From the NCBI RefSeq assembly GCF_000222305.1, contig NC_015919.1:1-55219 (forward strand): 55,219 nucleotides of DNA. Direction: 5' to 3'. The translations under genes and the position numbers were made by a program. This DNA is from Borreliella bissettiae DN127. Lineage in GTDB: Bacteria; Spirochaetota; Spirochaetia; Borreliales; Borreliaceae. Positions 34,422 through 42,029 of the stretch are shown here, in pieces; positions within the stretch are counted from its first letter, which is position 1; each line of letters starts with the position of its first letter. The notes under the pieces are model-generated. The model saw only the letters and a program-made list of their open reading frames with translations, was not told the origin of the DNA and did not search any database.

Positions 34422-34985
34422 GTGATTAAAGAGCAAGCCAGTAATTTAATAAAAGAGATTGTAAATCAAATCTCAAGTTTAGCAAGCATTTCTAATTTTG
34501 TTTTACTTTTTCCAAGGCTTGATTTTAAAGGCCTTGGGTACATTCCCCAACTATTTTTTATTTTTACAAAGCATGATCTAATAGAAGAAAATCTCTCAAG
34601 CGTAAGCTCAGACCGAGCGGTAATTGACTTTACCAATACAAAAAGTGAATATGTAAATTTTAACATTACTCCAAGGCCTGAGATTATAACAATTAATAAA
34701 GGGATTTTGTCATCTATTTATGATCAAACTTTACTAAGAGCTTTAAGAGAAACTCCTTTTATGAACAGTGTTTTAGAATTTAATAGCAATTTTATAAAAA
34801 TGCAATTCAGGCAAAGGTTTAATCTGGGTGTTTATTACAGCATTTACAGCCCTTCGGTAGGATTTCATGAGGTGGTAAGCATTAATTCTTTAAAGCTTAA
34901 AGACACAGTTTATCTTGAGGAGGTTGAAATTAGTTTGCAAGTAAAAATTTGCAAAACGTTTAATATTTTGACTTATAAAGGTTAA
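34422..34985 (+). CDS. Baseplate-type protein (DUF792 position)
   Basis: A 187-residue protein from a GTG start with AAGAGG upstream. It is beta-rich, with LLFPRLDFKGLGYIPQLFF near the start and a closing VYLEEVEISLQVKICKTF. It follows the tape measure, where tail-hub or LysM-type baseplate proteins sit. I recognise the Borrelia DUF792 type. No LysM motif is obvious. Confidence 0.5.
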   Translation: MIKEQASNLIKEIVNQISSLASISNFVLLFPRLDFKGLGYIPQLFFIFTKHDLIEENLSSVSSDRAVIDFTNTKSEYVNFNITPRPEIITINKGILSSIYDQTLLRALRETPFMNSVLEFNSNFIKMQFRQRFNLGVYYSIYSPSVGFHEVVSINSLKLKDTVYLEEVEISLQVKICKTFNILTYKG

Positions 34986-35024
34986 AATATTAATTAAAAA
35001 CATCTAAATATTAGGAGAATATTA

Positions 35025-35879
35025 ATGAGACAATTTAAGTTTATTTTAATATTTTTTTTATTTATTGTTTCAACAACATACGCAAGTGTGGCAAGACCAT
35101 TTAATTTTAAAAAATGGAATTTCAAAAAAGACATAGATTTGGCGTATGTATTAATGCACGACATTGACAATGGGATTTTAATCAAATCTCAAGACAAAGC
35201 CGGCAGCATCAAAAGCCAAGAAATACTTGCTAAGCTTAATGCGCTGAATGCTTATTGTAATAATTTGCAAAAAATAATAAAACGGAAACTTACTTTGAGC
35301 AGATTTCAAAAAGAGGTGGAATTACCACTAATTAAGATTATTAGAAAGTATAAATATTTAACAAGAAATTATAAAAATAAAAGCTTTATTGAAAATCCGG
35401 AATATACAAAGCTTGTTGTAGAGAAAATTATTAAAAAAGCTCTTTTTCTAGAAAACTATCAATTAAGTATTAGTAGTAGGCTTAATAATGTAAAATCTCG
35501 TGAAAATTCTCGTGAAAATTTTAGAAAAAGAATATTTGATGATCAAAGCAGCTTGAAGCCTTTAAGCAAAACTAACAAATCTGTTGGCCTGAAGCTTTCA
35601 AGCTCTAAACCTTCCAAAAGATCGCAAGGTGAAAAAAAATGCAACAAAAGACGAATCTTAAACAAGTATGATCTTGGCCGTGCAGAAGGTGAGTTTTTAG
35701 CTGATCCAGACCAAAACTCAGACGAGCTAGAAAGCAGCTACCAAGATGAAAGCGAAAGCGACTACCAAGATGAAGGTGAAAGTGATTACCAAGATGAAAG
35801 CGAAAGTGAAGTTGATGCGCTTAGTGAAGATCAAAGTGAAGATGAGTTTTTTGATTCTCTTGAGGGTCAGTTTAGCTAA
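35025..35879 (+). CDS. Secreted/outer-membrane protein BBA52 inserted in the tail operon
   Basis: A 284-residue protein with TAGGAGAA before its ATG. It has a signal peptide ending TTYA-SVA (cleavage near 20) but no lipobox, then a Lys-rich helical body and an acidic C-terminal tail built of three YQDExESx repeats (24-bp DNA units at 35739-35810). By place and size it corresponds to BBA52, an exported membrane-associated protein whose loss in B31 impairs tick-to-host transmission (established). It does not belong to the phage tail although it sits between tail genes, and is bracketed by its own 25-bp inverted repeat. Confidence 0.75.
   Translation: MRQFKFILIFFLFIVSTTYASVARPFNFKKWNFKKDIDLAYVLMHDIDNGILIKSQDKAGSIKSQEILAKLNALNAYCNNLQKIIKRKLTLSRFQKEVELPLIKIIRKYKYLTRNYKNKSFIENPEYTKLVVEKIIKKALFLENYQLSISSRLNNVKSRENSRENFRKRIFDDQSSLKPLSKTNKSVGLKLSSSKPSKRSQGEKKCNKRRILNKYDLGRAEGEFLADPDQNSDELESSYQDESESDYQDEGESDYQDESESEVDALSEDQSEDEFFDSLEGQFS
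35739..35810 (+). repeat. Three 24-bp repeats inside BBA52
   Basis: Units at 35739-35762, 35763-35786 and 35787-35810 each encode YQDE(S/G)ES(D/E). They differ by a few silent or conservative bases and sit in the acidic tail. Confidence 0.8.
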
Positions 35880-35880
35880 A

Positions 35881-35942
35881 TTTTTAAATTAACAAGTTAT
35901 TAATTTAATATTAATTTAATTAATAACTTGTTAATTTAAAAA
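35881..35942. repeat. 25-bp perfect inverted repeat after BBA52
   Basis: Arms 35881-35905 and 35918-35942 (core AAATTAACAAGTTATTAAT) with a 12-nt loop begin one base after the BBA52 stop. It can act as a terminator, which would split the tail operon into two transcripts. Confidence 0.75.
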
Positions 35943-35961
35943 GGGGTTTTATTTAAAAAAG

Positions 35962-36900
35962 ATGTTAATTTTTCAATACGATTTTAAGGTTGAGTTTTAC
36001 AACGCAGTTGATTCTAAAAATAGCCTTGGCGGTAGACTTGCAGGCCCAAGGCCCAAAATTGTTATTACTACTCAAAATGGTGTGCCTGATTTGAATATTT
36101 TTATTCAAAATACATATTCTGAGAATAGTTTAATAACTAGTAAAAAGTCCAAACTTCAAATTTTTAATGCGCCTTTAGATTTTTCTGATTTTAAGGCAGC
36201 AGATATTGTAAAAATTTATTATAAAAAGTTCTCAGACCAGCAAGATTACCGGTTTATTATGGCCGGATATTTAAAAGCGCCTGTTGAAAGAATTGGTGGT
36301 CTTGAGAATTTTAGCTTTGAGTTTGAATTGTATCTTTTGTCCAGAGCGACCTTTTTAGAGAGAAAATTTCAGTATAAAAATTTCAAAGGCAGCACTATTG
36401 CTGATGCAATAAAGCATGTGTTTAAGGACAAAGCAATTTTTTTTATGAATGAATTTGAAAAAACAAAAGTTATCAAAGAGAGCTTTGCTTGCAATTCGCC
36501 AAAAGGATTAATAGAATACCTAAGGCGACAAGGGTACGTTGACTCTGTTATTGTTGAGATTGGCAGTCCTGGGCAAGATGTTGATTCAAGGTTTATTTTT
36601 ATGAATTTTGAACAATCTGTTTCTGGCGAGTGCAAAAGACTTGAAGATTATGGGCTTTTGTTTGTCCCGTGCCAAAGAGATTCTTTGGGGTTTAAGCCCG
36701 GTTTGAGTTTGTATCAAGCACAAGTGATGTTTACGCACAACATTAAAATTGCAGATAATCTAAGCTTTAAAGACAGACATGGAAATACCATCAACTGCAG
36801 GGTTAAAAACACCAGTGCCAGATTAAGCAGCACCAGAGAGTGCGTTTTAAATCTTGAGCTTTACTGTGAGAATAAAAAAGGAATCTATTATGCAAAATAA
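35962..36900 (+). CDS. Baseplate hub-type protein (DUF693 family)
   Basis: A 312-residue beta-rich protein. It is directly followed by, and overlaps (11 bp), a spike gene, the usual hub-spike pairing (P2 gpD-gpV, Mu gp44-gp45). Segments YRFIMAGYLKAPVERIGG and LIEYLRRQGYVDSVIVEIG fit a hub protein with a beta barrel followed by a Rossmann-like insert. Borrelia DUF693 type by recognition. Start chosen at ATG 35962; GGGG at 35943-35946 is distant, so the ribosome-binding site is weak. Confidence 0.6.
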   Translation: MLIFQYDFKVEFYNAVDSKNSLGGRLAGPRPKIVITTQNGVPDLNIFIQNTYSENSLITSKKSKLQIFNAPLDFSDFKAADIVKIYYKKFSDQQDYRFIMAGYLKAPVERIGGLENFSFEFELYLLSRATFLERKFQYKNFKGSTIADAIKHVFKDKAIFFMNEFEKTKVIKESFACNSPKGLIEYLRRQGYVDSVIVEIGSPGQDVDSRFIFMNFEQSVSGECKRLEDYGLLFVPCQRDSLGFKPGLSLYQAQVMFTHNIKIADNLSFKDRHGNTINCRVKNTSARLSSTRECVLNLELYCENKKGIYYAK

Positions 36901-37459
36901 TGATTTGTGCGTGGGGTCGGGTAGCCTGAGGGGTTCTGCTGTTGGTGCGTTAAAGCAGTTTCTTTTTGAGAATGTTTTTATTTGCAGAATAGGCGTTATT
37001 AAAAGCTTTGACTTTAAAACTCAAACGGGCGTTGTTACCATTAAAGAATACGAAGGGTTAAAGATTAGTACTTGCAGCATATCTAACTTTAATCTTGATT
37101 TAGCAGCAGAAGATGAGGTGGTTTTACTTCAAAGTAATTTTAATATTTTTCAAGAAAATGATAATAATCATTTTGATAAAAATTATTTTTACATTCTAAG
37201 TGTTCTTAATCCTAAGAACATTGGCATTAAGCTTGATCAGTTTAAATTAAGCGTGCAAGATTTTGATTCACAAAGCGAGAATATAAAATTTAAAGCTAAA
37301 AAATTGATCATTGATGTGGATAATATTGAAATTAAAGGCAACTTAAAGATTAATGGAACTAAGTTTGAAAGTCATACGCACAGTTCTGGTACGCTAACTT
37401 ATGTTAATAGTAGTGGTGTGCCAACAACCACAACCGGGAAAACAGGCCCGATTTCTTGA
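36890..37459 (+). CDS. Baseplate spike protein (gpV/gp45-like, DUF777)
   Basis: A 189-residue protein from the ATG at 36890, preceded by AAAAAAGGAA. An earlier in-frame ATG at 36854 lies inside the hub gene without support. An OB-fold-like region (RIGVIKSFDFKTQTGVVTIK) is followed by alternating strands suited to a trimeric beta helix. Near the end is FESHTHSSG, an HxH motif. In P2 gpV and similar spikes HxH residues from three chains hold an iron ion at the tip. The terminal PTTTTGKTGPIS is the usual spike end. This is the sharpest evidence for a membrane-piercing contractile tail. In cp32 the gp25 gene follows here; in this window it does not. Confidence 0.75.
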   Translation: MQNNDLCVGSGSLRGSAVGALKQFLFENVFICRIGVIKSFDFKTQTGVVTIKEYEGLKISTCSISNFNLDLAAEDEVVLLQSNFNIFQENDNNHFDKNYFYILSVLNPKNIGIKLDQFKLSVQDFDSQSENIKFKAKKLIIDVDNIEIKGNLKINGTKFESHTHSSGTLTYVNSSGVPTTTTGKTGPIS

Positions 37460-37521
37460 AGAGGGTTTTTGATTTTTCTTTTGATTTTTCTTTTCTTAAG
37501 AATAACTTTGCTGTCAAAGTT

Positions 37522-38700
37522 TTATTGATGATTGTTTTCTGCCAATAAGATTAAGTTTCTCACTTGGTTTACAAATTCTTCTGTTGCGTCAATTATTTTG
37601 CTGATACTGTTGGTTGTTAATTTGGAGTCAGCTTTTAGCTGTTCTTTTGTGTTTTGGTATTCATTTTTTACTTTAGTAAATTTTTCGGCCAAAACTTTGT
37701 ATTCTTGAGCTAGTAATTTGTTGTAAAGTTTTGGGTTTGGATGAAACTTAAAGCCCAAATCCCAGTCTATTTGGCTTGTGTTTTCTTTTTCTCCCCATTT
37801 CTTGGCAGCATCTATTACTCTTTTTATTGTGCTTGTTCCTAAGGGATCTTTAGTTTCTTCAAAAACAAGTTCACTTTTTTTTAACTCTTCGAGTAATCTA
37901 TTTTTTGTTGTTTCTATGTTTGTGATAGAGCTTTCAAGCTCTTTAAATTCTTTAGATGTTTCTAAATTTTTTATTGCATTTAGTGCTTTATCTAGAGAAT
38001 CTCTAACTTGATTTGCGTATTCTTTTGTTATAAGGTTGCCATTGCTGTTCAAGTGAGTGCTGTGTTTTTGGAATTGATTTTGCAGATTTTGTGTTGGGAG
38101 TGTTACACCTTTGCTTAAGGTGCTATTTTCTAAAGTGCCATTTTCTTCTTTTTGGTCAAAAATTTTGTCTTTCTCATTATTGATTTCTTCTTCTTCAATT
38201 GGGGTAAGTATTACTTCGTTGATGGTGGTTGTTGAGATTTTGAATTCTATTGTATTTGGATTTAAAGATTTTTGCATATTTTCGCTTAATTCTTGCTCTG
38301 TGGTTTCATCAGAAGCCCCGATTAACAATAATTTTTCTTGTATTTTTGCAATTTCTTCTTCTGATTTTGCTATATGTATTTCTTCCGGCCCTTCTGGCGG
38401 CACTAAGCCTTCGTTTTCAAATTCAGGTTTTAAGGAAATCTCTTGTTTTCCAGGTTCAATTTTTTCAATTTCTAAAATAGGGGGTGTTTCTTGATTTATT
38501 TGTGATTCGGGGTCCTTTTTTAAGCCAGAGTCTGATTCAAGCCGCAAGCTGTTCTTAATGATTTCTGAGATATTTTGTAATTTATATTCGTTTAAGGCCT
38601 TGTTTTTGTCATTTGTAGCCATATTTGCATTACAGCTAATAACTAGCAGCAATGGTGCAAATATTGAAATTTTTAAAGCATTTTTAAGCTTGCCTTTCAA
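37522..38700 (-). CDS. Lipoprotein P45-13 (BBA57-like)
   Basis: A 392-residue lipoprotein from the TTG at 38700, chosen because AAAGGAG lies 9 bp upstream and the product begins with a normal signal peptide (KGKLKNALKISIF and so on, lipobox VISC). An ATG at 38739 would add 13 residues. The mature protein is a long acidic, Glu/Pro-rich tether (about 25-190) and then a coiled-coil helical domain. It matches lp54 P45-13, which in B31 supports early dissemination (established). It runs convergently into the phage tail operon. Confidence 0.8.
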   Translation of the reverse strand: MKGKLKNALKISIFAPLLLVISCNANMATNDKNKALNEYKLQNISEIIKNSLRLESDSGLKKDPESQINQETPPILEIEKIEPGKQEISLKPEFENEGLVPPEGPEEIHIAKSEEEIAKIQEKLLLIGASDETTEQELSENMQKSLNPNTIEFKISTTTINEVILTPIEEEEINNEKDKIFDQKEENGTLENSTLSKGVTLPTQNLQNQFQKHSTHLNSNGNLITKEYANQVRDSLDKALNAIKNLETSKEFKELESSITNIETTKNRLLEELKKSELVFEETKDPLGTSTIKRVIDAAKKWGEKENTSQIDWDLGFKFHPNPKLYNKLLAQEYKVLAEKFTKVKNEYQNTKEQLKADSKLTTNSISKIIDATEEFVNQVRNLILLAENNHQ

Positions 38701-38827
38701 AGCCTTACGCTCCTTTAAAACAAGAATATTGAGAAACATTATACCACATTTTTTGGATTTTGATTTTATTTTAAATATAAAATCCCCTTAATAGGGGATT
38801 TAGGGGGGTATCATAGATTTTGTATTT

Positions 38828-39007
38828 TTAAATTTTTATTCTTACTGTTTTGTAGAATTTAAAATTTAATAATTTGTAATTGTTGCCTTTGGGGGCATTA
38901 GTAATTTGGTGTTGAAGTGGTGGTGCTATTTTTAAATTTATAAATTTCTCTAAAATTTCAGCACCATTCTTCTTTATTTTATCTTGATACAAAAGATTTG
39001 CTTTGTA
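38828..39007 (-). pseudogene. C-terminal gene fragment in the BBA57-BBA59 gap
   Basis: A 59-codon open frame follows a TAG on the minus strand. It reads YKANLLYQDKIKKNGAEILE, then KFINLKIAPPLQHQITNAPK, and ends KTVRIKI at a TAA. The composition is strongly protein-like. It has no ATG and no ribosome-binding site, only a TTG at codon 6. I infer a truncated gene, perhaps the remnant of a phage or lipoprotein gene that once stood beside P45-13. The family is not recognised. Confidence 0.45.
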
Positions 39008-39018
39008 CTAAGTGTACA
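39004..39018. promoter_or_regulatory. Palindrome related to the partition-locus palindrome
   Basis: TGTAC-TAAGT-GTACA resembles the parA-proximal GTACACTAAGTGTAC. Confidence 0.3.
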
Positions 39019-39048
39019 GCATACTTTGAATTTTTCAGATTTACTAAT

Positions 39049-39083
39049 AAAGGAGAACATCGGGTGAAAAGCGATGTTCCTTT
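39049..39083 (-). terminator. Hairpin downstream of BBA59
   Basis: AAAGGAGAACATCG/CGATGTTCCTTT with one bulged G and a 9-nt loop. It lies about 90 bp beyond the BBA59 stop. It could end that transcript. Confidence 0.5.
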
Positions 39084-39174
39084 GAATATATTAATATATT
39101 TAAATGTAGGCTTAAAATTTTTACCGTTAGCTAATAAAATATTTTAAAAATATTAAAATGATTTAATTGCTTTA

Positions 39175-39420
39175 CTAAGACTCTTCAGCTTGTTCTTCAT
39201 CATCTTCATTTTCATCTTCTTCAGAGCTGTTTTCAGCCTTTTCTTTTATTGCGGGTTTTGATTGTGAATTTTTCTTTTTTCCATTTTCATCTTTTAGCTC
39301 TTGTTCTAATTCTTTGTGCACATTGTGAAGAATAGAATCTATTAAAACTCCACGCCCAATCGCACTACAAGACATAATAAATGCTGAAAATGAAATAAAT
39401 ATTATTTTTCTTTTAACCAT
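39175..39420 (-). CDS. Small acidic-tailed lipoprotein (BBA59-like)
   Basis: An 81-residue lipoprotein. Signal peptide ends AFIMSC (Cys 18). The mature part is a short helix and then a highly charged tail that becomes almost purely acidic (EDENEDDEEQAEES). AAAGGA lies before the ATG. It corresponds in place and kind to lp54 BBA59. Function unknown. Confidence 0.75.
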   Translation of the reverse strand: MVKRKIIFISFSAFIMSCSAIGRGVLIDSILHNVHKELEQELKDENGKKKNSQSKPAIKEKAENSSEEDENEDDEEQAEES

Positions 39421-39520
39421 TTAATTATTCCTTTAACCTAAGCAATTTAAGTGTAATTATATATCATTAAATTATATTAATCAATTAAATATACTTTATT
39501 TTTAAAGTATAATTTAATTT

Positions 39521-40354
39521 TTAGATATATTCTTTTTGAATTAATAATTTTAGATTATTTATGTCTGTTAGGGTGTCTAAAATTTTAGTTAAATTTTTGT
39601 TCATTTGAAAAACTTGTTTGTGAGGTACTAGATCCAATTCTATTGTTTTGTCACTAATAGATAATTTGTTGTAATCTATTGAATGGTAATCTTTGTTGTT
39701 TTTTATTTGAAATCTATAGATAGGATTTAAGTATTTCTCACTTATCCCCTTTTGAATTGTTTCTTTAAGGTCCTTTAACAAATAATCTTTGGGTGTTTGG
39801 GTGTCGTTTGGGGGATTAAGCATGACGCTAATAATGCTGTTGTCATTTTTATTTTTAAGGGTTAAAACAAATAATAAATCTTGATCTTTGAAGAAATTAT
39901 CAATATTTTCAATCTCTTTGAGATTTTTTAAAGTTGAGGTTTTTGTATTTTTTTGGTTTTTAAAGTCTAACAATTTTTTGTTTATTAAGATGCTCAAAGA
40001 TTCCACTTTTCCTGCAGCGGGCAAGATTTTATCTTCTGTTTGTTGAAATTCTTTTTCTCTTTTTATGCTAAAATCAAGATCGAAAGTTTGAATCGGGTAA
40101 GCTTGTTTGTAGTATTCTTCAGTACTTGTTGGAACTTGATTTGACTCTCTTATTTCTACCGTTTGAATTGATACTACGGGGATTATTTTTATTGCGGGTT
40201 TTCGTTCTTTGTGTATTTCCTTTTTTTCAGGCACTTGTTGTTCAGGAGGTTTTTTTTCAGATGTTTGCTTTTCAGGATTTTGTTCTTTGTTTGTAAATAA
40301 ATCACACGACAAGATTAAAATTTCTAGCAGTATTAAAATTACTCTTTTACTCAT
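39521..40354 (-). CDS. Surface lipoprotein P27 (BBA60)
   Basis: A 277-residue lipoprotein. AAGGAGA precedes the ATG. Signal peptide ends LILSC (Cys 17). A Lys/Glu/Pro/Gln-rich tether of PEKQ-type repeats covers about 25-55, and a mixed alpha/beta domain follows. It matches the P27 surface lipoprotein. The C-terminal domain shares its order of motifs (GKVESLSILINKK; LKNLKEIENIDNFF) with the neighbouring gene at 40703, so the two are paralogues. A 32-bp perfect palindrome lies in its upstream gap. Confidence 0.8.
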   Translation of the reverse strand: MSKRVILILLEILILSCDLFTNKEQNPEKQTSEKKPPEQQVPEKKEIHKERKPAIKIIPVVSIQTVEIRESNQVPTSTEEYYKQAYPIQTFDLDFSIKREKEFQQTEDKILPAAGKVESLSILINKKLLDFKNQKNTKTSTLKNLKEIENIDNFFKDQDLLFVLTLKNKNDNSIISVMLNPPNDTQTPKDYLLKDLKETIQKGISEKYLNPIYRFQIKNNKDYHSIDYNKLSISDKTIELDLVPHKQVFQMNKNLTKILDTLTDINNLKLLIQKEYI

Positions 40355-40472
40355 TTATTTCTCCTTATCCCTTTTGATTTGTTCATTATATAATAATATT
40401 AATTATTAATAAGGTGTTTTAAAGCTTATTTGATTAAATTTTTTAAAAAATAGTAGAAATTAATTTTTACAA

Positions 40473-40504
40473 AAAGAAGTTCTTTTTGCAAAAAGAACTT
40501 CTTT
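40473..40504. repeat. Perfect 32-bp palindrome upstream of P27
   Basis: AAAGAAGTTCTTTTTG (40473-40488) is directly followed by its complement (40489-40504). It lies about 120 bp before P27 and well beyond the terminator of the upstream gene, so it may be regulatory. Confidence 0.65.
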
Positions 40505-40630
40505 GGAGGTAGTTAAAAAGTAGTATTATTAATTGATTTTATAGACTACGCCTTGATTTTAAGTATATAGCTATTTTAAAGTATAGCTCATATTTTAAAA
40601 TACGAATTTTACTTGTTTTTAAATTTATAC

Positions 40631-40658
40631 AAAGAGGGCTCTTGCTGAGAGCCTCTTT
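40631..40658 (-). terminator. Terminator of the BBA61-like gene
   Basis: AAAGAGGGCTCT/AGAGCCTCTTT with one bulged G and a short loop, 45 bp past the stop. Confidence 0.7.
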
Positions 40659-40702
40659 GAAACGTGTGTGGGAAGTGTTTAATTTAATTTTAATAAATAA
40701 AA

Positions 40703-41326
40703 TTATTTGATGAATTCTTTAAGCCTTGAAGCATTGATTAATATTTTTAGTGTATCGTAAATGCTTTGACTTATTTTAATGTAATATTTTTTATTAGAAT
40801 AAGCGGAGTAGATAAGTTTAACTTTATTTAGGCTTTTTTGAAATTTGGCAAAGCTTAGATATTTCCAGCTATGATTGGTTGATACGTAAAATGAGCTTCC
40901 AAATTGCAAATCGCCATATTTATCTTTGTTTAGAATTGCCTTGTTAATGCTTGATAAACTGTGATAATGAAACAAGGGCATTAAATTCAGTTCTTTTTTT
41001 TGTTTATCTTCGAAATTCAAACAACATCTTATGAAATTATTTTCATAAAAATAATTAAAATCTTTGTGATTTTTTAATTGAAGCAGGTTTTTTAAACCTT
41101 TTTTATCCATACTGGTTTTGTGGGCTAATATACTAATTGATTTTAGCTTGCCTTTTGTTAGTGTGATTTTATCGTATTGGTCTAAATAATGTGCTTCTGA
41201 TTTTATTTCAATTGCTGCATTTGAATCTACGCTGTAAGTTCTAATGTAAAACTGTGTACAAAGAATAGGGTTTAAAGGTTTTGTATGTTCATTTTTATAA
41301 ATTAGGGTGTTTTCAATTGCACTCAT
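40703..41326 (-). CDS. P27 paralogue without a lipoprotein signal (BBA61-like)
   Basis: A 207-residue protein starting MSAIENTLIYKNEHTKPLNP. It lacks any signal peptide or lipobox, and no frame upstream supplies one. Its core repeats P27 features in the same order: LTKGKLKSISILAHK against GKVESLSILINKK, and LKNLLQLKNHKDFNYFY against LKNLKEIENIDNFF. I infer duplication with loss of the exported N-terminus. It may be a cytoplasmic protein or a decaying copy. GAGAT before the ATG is a poor ribosome-binding site. Confidence 0.65.
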   Translation of the reverse strand: MSAIENTLIYKNEHTKPLNPILCTQFYIRTYSVDSNAAIEIKSEAHYLDQYDKITLTKGKLKSISILAHKTSMDKKGLKNLLQLKNHKDFNYFYENNFIRCCLNFEDKQKKELNLMPLFHYHSLSSINKAILNKDKYGDLQFGSSFYVSTNHSWKYLSFAKFQKSLNKVKLIYSAYSNKKYYIKISQSIYDTLKILINASRLKEFIK

Positions 41327-41572
41327 ATTTATCTCTTGTAATATTAAATTTATTTAAATTGTTTTTTAAAATATTCAAAGTTGTATACATATAAATATTT
41401 AATTATTCTTAAGTCCAAATTTATTTACATAAGATATCATTTTATACAGATTTTATCAATAGTTTGTGAATTATTTAATACTTTTTTTATTTAGAATAAA
41501 AAACCAATTGATATTGATTATTTCAAAATTATATTTTAATATAATATCAGTTCTAAAGAAGGAGAATAAACA

Positions 41573-41779
41573 ATGATAAAATTAATGTACGCTATATTTT
41601 TAAGCGCGATATTATTTGTTGCTTGCGAAACTACAAGAATTTCAGATGAGATGGAAAATACTAGCGATGAAGATTCAAAAGTTACAGCTCCAATGCCAGA
41701 TAAAAATATGATGAAATCAATGCCAGATAAAAATATGAAGCCAATGACAAAACCAATGGCAAAACCAATGAAAAAGTAA
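41573..41779 (+). CDS. lp6.6: 6.6-kDa lipoprotein Lp6.6
   Basis: A 68-residue lipoprotein with GAAGGAGAA before the ATG. Signal peptide ends LFVAC (Cys 18). The mature part has the repeated MPDKNM and KPM units of Lp6.6. Lp6.6 is a periplasm-facing outer-membrane lipoprotein found in protein complexes and important in the tick phase (established). It is monocistronic with a clear terminator. Confidence 0.92.
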   Translation: MIKLMYAIFLSAILFVACETTRISDEMENTSDEDSKVTAPMPDKNMMKSMPDKNMKPMTKPMAKPMKK

Positions 41780-41847
41780 CAATATTTGCTTTTAATTTAA
41801 ATTAATTTAATTTAAATTAGTTAAGTACAACACTAGTAACTATTTTA

Positions 41848-41883
41848 AAAAACTTTTTTAATAAATTTATTGAAAAAGTTTTT
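41848..41883 (+). terminator. Terminator of Lp6.6
   Basis: An 18-bp stem (AAACTTTTTTAATAAA paired with TTTATTGAAAAAGTTT) containing one G-T pair. Confidence 0.6.
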
Positions 41884-41975
41884 GATTTTTAATTTTCAAT
41901 AATAGTTAAGTGGATTGATTTATTATTTATTATTTTGATTTAGAAAAATTAAAATAGTATATTAAAATTAAATAT

Positions 41976-42013
41976 AAAAAAGGGAAAGGGGCTTTAAAAC
42001 CCTCTTCCTTTTT
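41976..42013 (-). terminator. Terminator of the P35/BBA64 gene
   Basis: AAAAAGGGAAAGGG and CCCTCTTCCTTTTT form an imperfect GC-containing stem, 17 bp beyond the leftward stop. Confidence 0.6.
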
Positions 42014-42029
42014 GAATGCAAAACCAATA

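Larger units (their letters stand above)
38740..39174. other. Gap with gene fragment and hairpins
   Basis: No intact gene. It contains AAATCCCC/GGGGATTT (38780-38801), a 59-codon gene fragment (38828-39007), a 15-bp palindrome (39004-39018) and a hairpin at 39049-39083. Confidence 0.55.
40355..40702. other. Gap between P27 and the BBA61-like gene
   Basis: It contains the P27 promoter side, a perfect 32-bp palindrome (40473-40504) and the BBA61-like terminator (40631-40658). No gene is seen. Confidence 0.5.

Noticed and set aside
36854..36889. Extended start of the spike gene
   Set aside because: The ATG at 36854 lies inside the hub gene without a ribosome-binding site, whereas 36890 has AAAAAAGGAA and a proper start.
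38779..38802. AAATCCCC/GGGGATTT hairpin as the terminator of a gene
   Set aside because: It lies upstream of P45-13 and no gene end is near enough. It is left as an unexplained short repeat.
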